A stretch of 64,000 bases of DNA from Siphonodentalium dalli (Eukaryota; Mollusca; Scaphopoda; Gadilida; Siphonodentaliidae), in NCBI GenBank assembly GCA_032622095.1, contig CP136061.1, forward strand, positions 83,862,324 through 83,926,323. The letters are read 5' to 3'. Below the pieces are notes generated by a model. The model made no database searches. It worked only from the letters and a program-made list of their open reading frames with translations, and was not told the origin of the DNA. The position numbers were made by a program, and so were the translations under genes. Shown here piece after piece: positions 43,468 to 52,760 of the stretch (position 1 is the stretch's first letter; each line of letters begins with the position of its first letter).

Positions 43468-43471
43468 TATA

Positions 43472-44379
43472 CGACCCAGAGAAGGTAGCTTGAAATGAAT
43501 ACGGATCTCGGTAACACACATGGTGGTGATTACCTGTATTATGTTGTACATATACACCAGCAGCGTTGAATAACCGACCGATCTCGAGTCGTTCAATCTC
43601 GCACCATACTTTCGACATGAAGATATTAAATTACCCATAATTTCCAATGTATACAATGCAGAATAACACTTTTCCGACAAAAGTTTAAACTTAAAGTTCG
43701 AATATTAGTGTTAGCTAAATATATGCAAATTAGTCAACACCACAACTTGTGTTTTTGCTTTATAGTCCGTGAGATGTGTTTCTCGTACGTATTTTGATGC
43801 GGAATGTGTGTGCTGGGGGGAAGTTCTTAAAATGTTACATCAGGCGGGTGACAAAAACAATGTCACCCTGGGGCCAATACTATAAACTTCTGTACGTGTG
43901 ATTTACAAGACTCCAAATGTTCTATTAGTAATACTACACGCCGCATGTGCTTTCGTATGATAATATTCTAAATATATCTGTATCTTCGCACAACATCATT
44001 AATAGCGGCCTAGGATTATGGACCACAGGCTTCATTTTCACCATCTTTTAATTTACACATATATCAGTTTTATAGTACAGACCGTGTTCAGCGGGTGAAA
44101 GTGTGATGTGTAGACCTAACAGGGTGGAGGGTAACGAATGTGAATATCGATAAGGTAGACAACTCTGGTAGAGATTGGGACCACGCCATTGTCGCTCCGA
44201 ATGTCCGCTTACTCGCCCAGTAACCCTGACTGATACAAGCGATGTGTCGATTCTCCTTCATAATTATTGTAGTAATATCATCAATATATGACCTGTAAAT
44301 TGTGACAGTGATAGGTAGATGGTGACTGAGTAGATTATGTAAGGGGAATATCTATTTTAACGATTTCTCATATGCTTAC
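43472..44379. other. Non-satellite flank with no supported gene
   Basis: AT-rich DNA between the array and the CTLD exon. No second-half C-type lectin exon (the usual WIGL and WND..C motifs) was seen on the minus strand here. A short hairpin GGGTGACA/TGTCACCC lies at 43846-43868. A minus-strand open frame at 43409-43618 crosses the array junction; it is treated under findings and not called as a gene. Confidence 0.6.
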
Positions 44380-44565
44380 GTGCTGAAATAGATGCGAGTG
44401 TATTATTGAAGAATGTCTGCATTTCGTCTGACTGGATCGTGATCAAGTGTCCGCCATCCGCCTCACAGTGAGTCACAGCCTCGTCCCATATTACTTTAGT
44501 GTCGTTGTATTTCCAACAGACCTCACTGTTGGTTTCCAATGTGTATCCAGGGAGGCTGCATGGTG
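44380..44565 (-). CDS. C-type lectin-like domain, first-half exon (partial gene)
   Basis: The 186-nt exon has a strong acceptor (TTTTCTCAG just above 44565) and a GTAAGC donor just below 44380. It takes 2 nt from the upstream phase and leaves 1 nt, so it is phase 1-1. It reads a Cys-x3-GY start, a second Cys in CWKY about 12 residues on, then W-x-EA with Cys in THC, then GGHL and an I-x-S-x-E stretch. These are the hallmarks of the N-terminal half of a long-form CTLD: first disulfide pair, helix 1 with Cys, and the GGHL strand. An N-glycosylation sequon NNT follows. The family binds carbohydrate or protein ligands outside the cell. The Ca/sugar-binding half (EPN/QPD and WND) is not visible, so binding cannot be judged. 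The upstream Thr-rich exon joins in frame (G plus CA gives Ala). Confidence 0.82.
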
Positions 44566-45772
44566 CTGAGAAAAGTATAATATAGGTTGAACCAGACCCA
44601 ACTCCCGGGTTCGCGATATTTCACCCACCGGATTGAAGCTTTCTAACTGGTTCCCAAGCTATCCAACCTGGCCCTACCCAATTAAAGCTTGGACAATTAC
44701 ATAGCCTCTACAGTACAATGTGTTGATGTCGCCTGGAACTACAAATGTCCAATATTGACTGATTGGAGAATAAAACAGTGAAAACAATAGCATTGCTATG
44801 TGCGGTCACTGCGGTGGAATGTTCCCAACTAATTTTCTGTCAGACATTTCCAACTGTTTAACATTTTGACCACTGTTGGAGGTGTGAGACACATCAACCT
44901 CTTCAACCTATTCAACCTCTTCAACACAATACACAATATGAATACAATTTATGTTGTTAATATATTTGATTCGATACCAGAATAATAATTGGCAAACTCT
45001 AAGTGTAAAAGGGGGCATTGTCGAATCTGATCCAAATGCGAACTGTATCGCTACTTTCTCATATGAAGACCATATACAGATTCATCAACTTCTGTCAAAC
45101 ACTATTCAAGTTAACAATCGGACATCAAAATAATCGGCACATTCTAAGTCGAAAAAAAGACATACATGTATCTCCGCCAGAAATGGTCGGAGCGAAACCA
45201 ACTTCGAACTTTACCTGTATTTTCGTGCGATTTAATTTACTAATTTAAGAAAACTATCAGATAATCAAAACTTGAGTTATTATCCGGACAACAAAACAAT
45301 CACCTTCTTCGAGGTCGAAAATGGGCATACATTTAACTCTGTGAGTAATGGTCGGACCGGATCCAAACTCAATAATGATCAGACGTCTCTCGTGTGAAGC
45401 CCATATACAAAAATTAGAATATTAAATTATTCCACTTTGGTTCGTTTTGGTATAAAAAAACAACATTTGACACCGAATATATATACTGGTTGTGCGAGAC
45501 ATACTCTTCCCACTGTTGAACATTTTGGTAAAAAGTGGGGAGGAGATGAACTCACACCAGACCTTCTCCATATATCCATGCTCGAAATATGTAGATTCAA
45601 CAAGCAGCCTACGCATGGTGCCAAATAACGGTGCATGCATATCACCAGGACTGTTGGTAAGTATAATCGTTCGAAAGATCTACAAATTCGGCCCTGTATA
45701 ACAAAAAACTATATATATATATATATCGAAACAATTTGTGACCAACCCTTCTTGTTGTATTGACAGTATAGC
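44566..45772. repeat. Intron part with degenerate ~145-165 bp repeats
   Basis: Three weakly similar segments begin near 44986, 45131 and 45297 (AATYGGCA..CTAAGT, then a CATACAT block, then AATGGTCGGA, then GAAGNCCATATAC). They look like an old tandem family. A short TTCAACCTC-like reiteration is at about 44897-44928 and a (TA)8 microsatellite at 45710-45726. A minus-strand open frame at 45422-45640 is discussed under findings. Confidence 0.4.
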
Positions 45773-46966
45773 CTACTAGCGTGGTTATATGGTGCTGCCC
45801 AGATTGAAGTGATGTCAAACCCTCTGTTGTGGACATTTTGTGGGAATATAGAATAATCAAAGTATTATACGTATTCTCATAAATTGCATATCCAAATGGC
45901 ATCATAAAACATCATTCTCATACATGGACTATAAATAGTGGCTCACCTTGTCGGAGTCATTGTCATTTTGTTTATCGCGATTAGTTTGTCCCACCAAATA
46001 AGTATCTATTTATTTACAACTGATCATACTTCAGACGTTGTTAACTTTTTAGTCGTACCGTCGACATGGTTGGAATTGACGTTTATTTTTTTAAATTGAG
46101 ATCAAAACATAAATATCATAAACACATTAGTTCCCAGAAGTAAAATACAATTGAACTTTACATAGAGATGGTTAAATCAATCTAGTGGGTCAGACTAAGA
46201 TTTTGAGGACACCTGGTTATCATATTCTCCGTGAATATACAATTGGCTAATTATGTTCAGCTTAGAAGGTTAATGTATTCCAGCTACATATGGCAGACAC
46301 AGAGCGAGATTTGTGTTGTTTATTTCAGGCTATGAGTCTGTTCTAAAAATTGAAAGAAATCCTCTGTATCGAGCGGATGTGCCCTTGTTAGATGCCAGTA
46401 TTGGAGGACCATGACAAGTCATGTGCTACTGACGTGTGTTCTTTTATCACAGAAGAAACTATATTTGACTGCACACTGTGATCACTATTTTAAGAGGCCT
46501 TCTGCACATTTCCATTTCTCTTGCAAAATTGTATATATTTTGTGATAAATATCTTGAATGAGACAGCTTAATTGTGTTATATTACATGAGCCATTCTAAC
46601 ATGGTATCCTCTAACGGTTCAATGTCCCTAATTTTTCAAGAAAATATTTATCTCTTAAATAGAATGATAAATATACCTGTAATGGTTTCTTCTATATAAG
46701 CATCTAGTTTGCTAGCTCACTATATGAATGCCCTGATTCCCGTCCCCATATAAATATGACAGTTGAGAAGATATAATTGTTCAAGTGACTTAACAGTTGA
46801 GGTTGTGAAATTTGAACGCCAAAAACTCATTAAAACGAATTATGAAGACGAATATATATATATATAACTTTGGTGGATATCGGCGACTAAACATTATTAT
46901 CATTAGTAGTGCCCCTCCTCTCTCCGCCCACCCAAGTGGCACCAAATATGGCGTCTTTACCCCGTG
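45773..46966 (-). mobile_element. Diverged copy of the 5.1-kb unit's leading segment
   Basis: From the ACTAGC at about 45773 this segment tracks the start of the tandem unit (51515 onward) for about 1.1 kb with many substitutions and indels. Shared blocks include TTGAAGTGATGT, CACGTATTCTCATAAATTG-like, the CTTGTCGGAGT stretch and TTTATCGCGATTA. On the minus strand the copy ends in CTAG followed by T, with a short weak stem a few bases before it, as do the 5.1-kb units. This suggests a dispersed element with a defined end, possibly Helitron-like. A coding role is not supported because short frames in the two copies are not conserved. Confidence 0.55.
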
Positions 46967-47861
46967 ATATCTGATTCTTCGCATCATTGGAGAAAAACGT
47001 GCATAAATTTGGTGGAAATTAGGGCCGAACATATGTGTATCAACTGTGTGACACCCTCCCCATTCATGACTCGAATGGCGTCGCGTTTGACATCTTTAAA
47101 CTACGTCCATTAGACTCCTGGTAACATGGAGATGATTATGTAAAAGTTTGGTGGTAATCGGGCAACTAATCAAATTCATATCAATTTGTATGCTCTCCCA
47201 TGTTATCTCTCTCACAAACGGCACTAATTTTGCGTATTTAAATCATACGATTAGAATCACGTATGATGGTGAAGATTATGTATCAATTTGGTGTAAATCG
47301 GCGCTAAACATATTTCTTTTTTCATTTTTTTTATGACTGTCTCTCCCTCCGTGCAACCCTGAATGTCGTCATATCATGGAAATGATTATGTATACGTTTG
47401 GTAGAAATCGGCGACAAGAATATTTCATAATTTTTATCTTCCTCGTAAATTTTACCCATGTTAAACCACTTTGGTGCCATCTAGATGGTCCCCCGTGAAG
47501 TTATAAAGAACACAGACAGAGAGACATTCCCAAATATAGGCATATAATATAACATATAATCAACACGATTTGATTCATTGTATCATTGGATAAGAACGTG
47601 TATGAATTTGGTGGAAATTTATGCTAAACATATTTTTATCAGTTTTGGTTACACTCCCGTCCTTATCACAGACTCAAGAGGCACCACTTTTGACATCTTT
47701 AAACCACATAATTATATTTATTATGAAGATATTTATATATAATTGGTGGAAATCGGCGAATACATTAGTGTTTTTATCAAATGTAGTGCCCCCATGTCTC
47801 AACCAAACGACTAGGTTCCTGGTATCACGGAGAAGTATATTTAGTATATGCTTCCTCATTA

Positions 47862-48387
47862 AAGATGGATTATCTCTTTAAATAACAAATTTGATATAGT
47901 TGCGTGGGTATAAAATAATAAATATGAACTGAAGACCCCTGTCCGGAAAGGCTTCTATCAATTAATATTGATTTTATTGCGAATATTTTATTGGGACCGT
48001 TTATTTCTCTATTTTTAGAACAGACCATTCGGGTGATACCATATAGCGATAGAGAGCATTTGGGCTGTTCATATGGCTACGCACCGAACATTACACGACC
48101 CAGATTGATTGGTTGTATTGTGTTATTCCATAGTTTTAAGCGATAATGAGTATAATTAATGTTTATTTGTGACAAAATTACACCATAAAATTTCTGGTCG
48201 TCTCTGTTAACAGTAACCACTATTGTTCGTTAGCTAAACAACCACACCTTTTTAGACCAGAAAATATTCGAAATAAAATGAATATTAATCGATAGAAGCA
48301 TTTCCGGACAGGAGTCTTCGATTCAGATATAATATTTTATACGCCGGTAACTATATAATACTTGTTAACAAAGAGATAATCCACCTT
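47862..48387. mobile_element. 526-bp TIR element (Tc1/mariner-like MITE candidate)
   Basis: Arms of about 127 bp (47862 to ~47988 and ~48261 to 48387) are inverted copies at roughly 80% identity by eye. Both read inward as AAGRTGGATTATCTCTTT and share the CCTGTCCGGAAA and GCTTCTATC blocks. TA sits directly outside each end (47860-47861 and 48388-48389), which fits a TA target duplication. No transposase frame lies between the arms. It interrupts the ~138-bp monomer series. Confidence 0.65.
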
Positions 48388-48445
48388 TAAATAGTGGGAA
48401 ATTGCCGCAACGAAGTATCGTATTTAGTGACTAGAACGACAGCAA

Positions 48446-48477
48446 AGATATCATTTTGTTATTCAAAAATGATATCT
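48446..48477. repeat. Short hairpin (12-bp stem)
   Basis: AGATATCATTTT and AAAATGATATCT are perfect inverted repeats around an 8-nt loop, with weaker pairing of the flanks. It lies just outside the 526-bp TIR element. Role unknown. Confidence 0.7.
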
Positions 48478-48895
48478 CCACTGCCGCTTACTTCCGATAA
48501 AATCACCGAATAATAGTGAACGAATATCAATGCGAGGCGGAACTACATGTACGAAAATGATAATAAAAAAGACTTGTTTAAAATGAAATAATTTTATTAT
48601 ATCGATATTAGAATGTCATCTTATTGTTGTTTGCGATATTAAATTGGTATTTGTAGCTTTTTGTGATAATTTATGGGACCTATTTTCTCTAGCGGACGAC
48701 ATATTTATCGCCGTTTGAAAGTGGTTCGTTGGCTATCTGCTGGCGAACAACAATAATTAATTTTCAACTGAATTTTGTGTATGCTTTGTGAGAATATTTT
48801 TGGCATTACTTAATTTACTTGTCGAATATTAATTATTAGTACATTAAGAATTATTATTGACTTTGTTAAAGCATATAATAAATAGAACACCTGTG

Positions 48896-49041
48896 GTGTT
48901 TTGAGTGAATCCCATAATATTTCAATCGTGACTAGCAGTGGAAATATAAATTTTCAACTCTCGACCTGCGGTCGTTCGTTGAAAATTTATAATTCCACTG
49001 CTAGTCAATTTTGAACTACTTATGGTATTCACTCAAAATAC
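48896..49041. mobile_element. ~145-bp fold-back element
   Basis: Two arms of about 63 bp are inverted copies at roughly 85% identity. The outer ends are TTTTGAGTGAAT and ATTCACTCAAAA, with GACTAGCAGTGGAA in the inner half of each arm. The loop is itself palindromic (CGACCTGCGGTCG, 48962-48974). The whole piece is one long hairpin without coding capacity, typical of a small MITE. Confidence 0.75.
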
Positions 49042-50012
49042 ATATAGGTATCCTCTATGTACCAATTTGATTGAAATCGGCACTAAACATATTTTTTCTC
49101 CCTGCACCGAGAGCTTTCCGATGAATGGCAACAAGCCATATTTCCAACTAAATCCTGAAAAATTACCCTGCCTCGAACGGCACAACATTTGACATATTTA
49201 ATACACACAATTAGACTCCTGATATCATGGAGATGACTGTGTATACGTTTGGTGTTAATTGGCGACTAAACAAATGCTATCAAATTTATTGCCCCCTGAT
49301 CTCATCCAAAACGGCACCAATTTGGTGTCTTTAAATCACACAATTAGATGATTCCTTGTATCATGGAGAAGAATGTGTATCAATTGGGTGGTAATCTGCT
49401 AACAATATGTTTATCAGTTTTGGTGACCCTCTCCCGTTCCGTGCACCCCTGACTTGGCACTTTATACATCATTAAACCACACCATTAGTTTCCTCATACC
49501 ATCAAGATTAGTATGTATCAGTTTGGTGGAAATCGGCGCCCACTTTTCTGCCCCTGAACAGCGTCACTTTATATAATTCTAACACTATTTTCCGCGTAAA
49601 AAGTTACCCCTGTTGGACCCATTTGGTGGCATCTAGATGGTCCCTCGTGAATTTCTATAGAACAGACAGATATCTGAGAGACAGATAGACAGACTCCTGG
49701 TATCATGGAGACGATTGTGTATATGTTTGGTGGTAATCGGCGACTAAACAAATTCTATCAATTTTAGTGTCCAAATTTCTCACACAAACGGCACCAATTT
49801 GGCGTTTTTATATCACACGATCAGATTCCTCGTATCACGGAGAAGAATGTATCAATTTGGTGTAATCGGCGCTAAAATATTCTATCAATTTTGTCCCCTT
49901 CAGTGCACACGTAACTTGAAGACGACACCTGCGACAGCCTACGTCACACAAGAAGACTTTGATACCATGGTGACGAGTGTGTAGAAGTTTAGTGGTAATC
50001 GGTAAATAAACA

Positions 50013-50960
50013 AATTGAGTCGATTCAGGTATATGATTGGGCACGAGCGAGGAGCACGCGATGATTAGATCGCTGAGCTAATGCTCACTGACCTTGGCCA
50101 ATTATGTCCAGCCAGACATTTACAAACCCTTAACCTGCCAAATCTTAATCTAGGTTGAATCTCAATAAATACATGAATGTTGAAACGTATTAAAAACCTC
50201 AATTCGTCCCAGTATAACTGGACCTATAAGAACAAATTATGACCGCCTAATTATGTTGTGGTATGTTGTATTGGCAGGGGGGTCTTGACAAAATTTGCAG
50301 AAACAGAGTCGAATATATTCGTCGTGACATCTACTAGGGAATGTAAACATGGCTATTCGATTCACCGCACAGTTCTTCGAGAATAACCAAAATGTCCTAT
50401 CTAAGTCGCCAAGTTCCATTGTGCATTTGCAGTAGATGATTTTCTTTACCGGGATACACGATCGTCAGCTGTATCTCGTGATGACGTGGTCATTCATATC
50501 AGGGCGGTATTGACACAGGCACGTGGTGTGAAGTCTAAGCATTCGTTTACAATCTTAAAATTAAGTCCACGCGGCTCATCTTCATTCTATTTGACGTGAT
50601 AATGTACTTTAATACATGTCAATGGACATGGCAGCCTCGTATCATGATGCAGGTTTATAGCGCCGTATACATCGATGGGGCATTGAAACCTTCTGCATAG
50701 AATCGGAGTTGGCGATTTAACTTTTTATACACATTGTGGTGTACCTTGATAGCCCATGAATGTCACGAATGGTTCGATAAAGATTCTGAATTTTCGCTCG
50801 AGAATATAATCGAAAATCAGCAGAAACATATCGCCAGAAGTGATTCCCCCATAAGGCAGTCTGACTCATCCCCGATCTATCTCCCTGTGTAAGTGTATCA
50901 CACAGGTAGAGTTACATAGTGTTTTTCCATTCTCAATCTGATTAGTATATTTATACATAC
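50013..50960. other. Intron segment with nothing recognised
   Basis: Ordinary AT-rich DNA between the last ~138-bp monomer and the donor of the Thr-rich exon. No repeats, RNA gene or convincing exon were seen on either strand. Confidence 0.5.
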
Positions 50961-51383
50961 CGGCGTCAGTTGATGTTGGTTGCTGTGTCGTCATTGTTGT
51001 TGTGGTGATGGTCGTCGTCGGCGTTGTATTCGTTGTTGTTGTTGTTGTTGTTGTTGTTGTGGTGGTGGTCGTTGTTGTTATTGTTGCGGTGGTCGTCGTC
51101 GTCGTCGTCGTTGTTGCTGTGTTTTTTGCTGGCATCGTTGTTATTGTGTCTGTCGTTGTTGTTATGCTGGTGGTCGTCATCGTTGTTGTTGTTGTTGTTG
51201 TTGTTGCTGCTGTTGTTGTTGTGCTGGTGGTCGTTGCTGTTGTGGTAGTTGTTGTTGTGCTGGTTGTCGTTGTTGCCTTGTTTATTGCTGATATCGCTGT
51301 TGTCGTTGATGTTGTTGTTGTTGTTGTTGTTGTTGCTACTTCCGCTGTTGTTGTTGGTGTAGTGGTTGTCGTTGTTTCTCTTT
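50961..51383 (-). CDS. Thr-rich mucin-like exon of the lectin gene
   Basis: The 423-nt exon follows a pyrimidine-rich acceptor (CTTCCTTATACCATCAG) and ends at a consensus donor, G followed by GTATGT. It is phase 1-1. In the spliced frame it is open throughout (about 140 residues) and dominated by Thr, with scattered Ser, Ala, Ile, Met and Pro (for example TTMPAKNTATT and TTQQPTSTDA). This is a classic O-glycosylated, extended stalk between extracellular domains. Other frames of the same (ACA)n-type repeat give poly-Asn, poly-Gln or poly-Val and are shadows. The upstream EGF-like exon and downstream CTLD exon join it in frame. The triplet repeat makes stalk length likely to vary between alleles. 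Confidence 0.75.
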
Positions 51384-51510
51384 CTGATGGTATAAGGAAG
51401 AGACATACCCTTTATTCGTCCACAACAACAGAGATTATGTATGCCCTGGGGAGTAAGATTTCCTCTTGTGCAACTTGAGATGGATAACCTAGGCATGTTC
51501 GATAACATTA
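51384..51510. other. Intron start, upstream of the tandem duplication
   Basis: This short single-copy stretch holds the acceptor and polypyrimidine tract of the Thr-rich exon (minus strand). The 5.1-kb repeat begins immediately after it, at 51511. Confidence 0.6.
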
Positions 51511-51514
51511 TTCA

Positions 51515-52760
51515 CTAGCATGGTTGCCTGGCGTTGCCCAGGTTGAAGTGATGTAAAACCCTTTACTATGGACATCATTTTGTGTGAATAAAGAATATTC
51601 TTGCTCAAAATATTACACGTATTCTCATAAATTGTATATCCAAGTGGCACCATAAAACGTCATTCTTATACGTGGATTAAAAGTAGTGGCTCATCTTGTC
51701 GGAGTGATTGTCACTTTGTTTATCGCGATTAATTCGTCCCACAAATATAGAATTATTTATTTATTTACAACTGAGCGTACTTCAGACGTTATCGATTTTT
51801 TAAGTCGTACAGACGACGTGGTTGGAATTCACTTCTGTTTTGTTTTTGTTTTTGCTTGTTTGTTTCTTAAATATTTTTATTGAGATCAAAACATTAGTTC
51901 AAAAAGACGACAATTATCGTTATCATATCTCCATGAGTATATAGATGTTTCAAATAAATGTCCAAGCGCTCCTCTGTCCGTGGTATTATACTGACCAATT
52001 ATTATCAGTTTAAAGCACGACACAGAGATATTTTGAGTTGTTTATGTTAGACTGTGCGTATGTTCTAATCAGATGTACACGTTTCATGTGCCAGTATTGA
52101 ATAATCCTGAAAAGTCATGTTACTGACTGTATCTTTTATATTAGAAGAAACCATCTTTGACTGCACACTGTGACCACTATTTTTGAACAAGCCTTCCATA
52201 CATTTCCATCTCTGTTGACAAATTGTATCTTTTTGTTGAAAATATCTGGAATTGGAAAGACTCAATTTAGTTATATACATTATGCCATCCTCTGACAATT
52301 TAATGTCTCTCATTTTGCAAGCTTATATGTATCTCTTACATAGAATGATAAATAAATTGTTAATGCTTTCTTCTATATATCTACCAGTTTTTGATAGCTC
52401 ACTATATGTTCCCCTGATTCCCGTCCGCATAGAAATATGACCGTTGAGAAGATTTAGTTGTTCAAGTGACTTAATGCGGTCACCATTTGTCGAGGTTTTA
52501 AACGCCAAAAATTCCTTAGAACGGATCATGGAGATGACTACATGACTCTATCCCTGGCCCAAACGACACCAAATGTGGCACCTTTTACCCACGTGAGTTG
52601 ATTAATCGTATCATTGGAGAAGAACGTGTATGCATTTGGTGGAAATTAGTGCTAAACATATTTGTTTAAGCTTTGGTGTCCCTTCCTCGCCATTCATAAC
52701 TCGAACTGTGGCACTTTTGACATATTTAAAGTACGCCCATCAGATGATCAATGTGGTAGT
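51515..52760 (-). mobile_element. Leading segment of the 5.1-kb unit, Helitron-like end candidate
   Basis: On the minus strand this segment ends with a short stem-loop CCTGGGCAACGCCAGG, eight bases, then CTAG followed by T. Helitron 3' ends typically show a hairpin shortly before CTRR and insert between A and T. The stem is only 5 bp, so the call is tentative. A ~138-bp-family monomer lies at about 52610-52750. The same segment starts units 2 and 3 (56617 and 61719), and a diverged copy lies at 45773. Minus-strand frames such as 52065-52313 are not conserved in the diverged copy and are not called genes. Confidence 0.4.

Larger units (their letters stand above)
1..43471. repeat. Macrosatellite array with ~1350-bp and ~890-bp units
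   Basis: A head-to-tail array fills two thirds of the window. A fixed landmark in the AT-rich part recurs 34 times, from 852 to 42178. The 33 intervals are 25 of 1347-1362 bp, seven of 888-894 bp and one of 1286 bp. Order within a unit: part A (poly-C end, G-rich hairpin, up to TTCCTATA), optional module B, part C (TATATGTATATG, AT-rich, ending CATCAC plus poly-C). By eye the copies differ by few substitutions and mostly by C- and G-run length, so homogenisation is recent or ongoing. No gene is supported inside: the recurrent short reading frames of 60-110 codons in opposite directions are what near-identical copies of any sequence would give. Function is unknown. A centromeric, heterochromatic or transposon-derived array are all possible. 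Confidence 0.97.
46867..50012. repeat. Degenerate ~138-bp monomer family (interrupted tandem array)
   Basis: A motif close to TTTGGTGGAAATCGGCG followed by CTAAACA recurs near 46867, 47008, 47146, 47286, 47397, 47605, 47742, then 49064, 49247, 49383, 49521, 49727, 49855 and 49987. Most gaps are 128-140 bp, and some are 111, 183 or 206-208 bp. Between motifs are CAAACGGCACCAA, TTTAAACCACA and ATCATGGAGATGA blocks in constant order. Two other elements (47862-48387 and 48896-49041) interrupt the series. One monomer also occurs in each 5.1-kb unit (near 52638, 57740 and 62842). Internal monomer arrays of this size are known in non-autonomous Helitron-type elements of molluscs; that link is inference. 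Confidence 0.75.

Noticed and set aside
1-43471. CRISPR array
   Set aside because: The units are over 1 kb, have no spacer/repeat alternation, and the window is eukaryotic.
1-43471. rDNA, 5S, snRNA or histone cluster
   Set aside because: No rRNA, tRNA-like internal promoter, Sm-site or histone sequence was recognised in the unit.
46790-47881. Open frames of 60-86 codons in the ~138-bp monomer region
   Set aside because: They do not persist from monomer to monomer and are interrupted by indels; repeat DNA explains them.
50980-51508. Poly-Val, poly-Cys, poly-Leu and poly-Asn frames over the triplet repeat
   Set aside because: Shadows of the Thr-coding repeat. Only the Thr frame is bounded by good splice sites with phases matching the neighbouring exons.
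52065-52313. 82-codon minus-strand frame in each 5.1-kb unit
   Set aside because: The diverged copy of this segment near 46400-46640 does not preserve the frame, so there is no sign of protein constraint.
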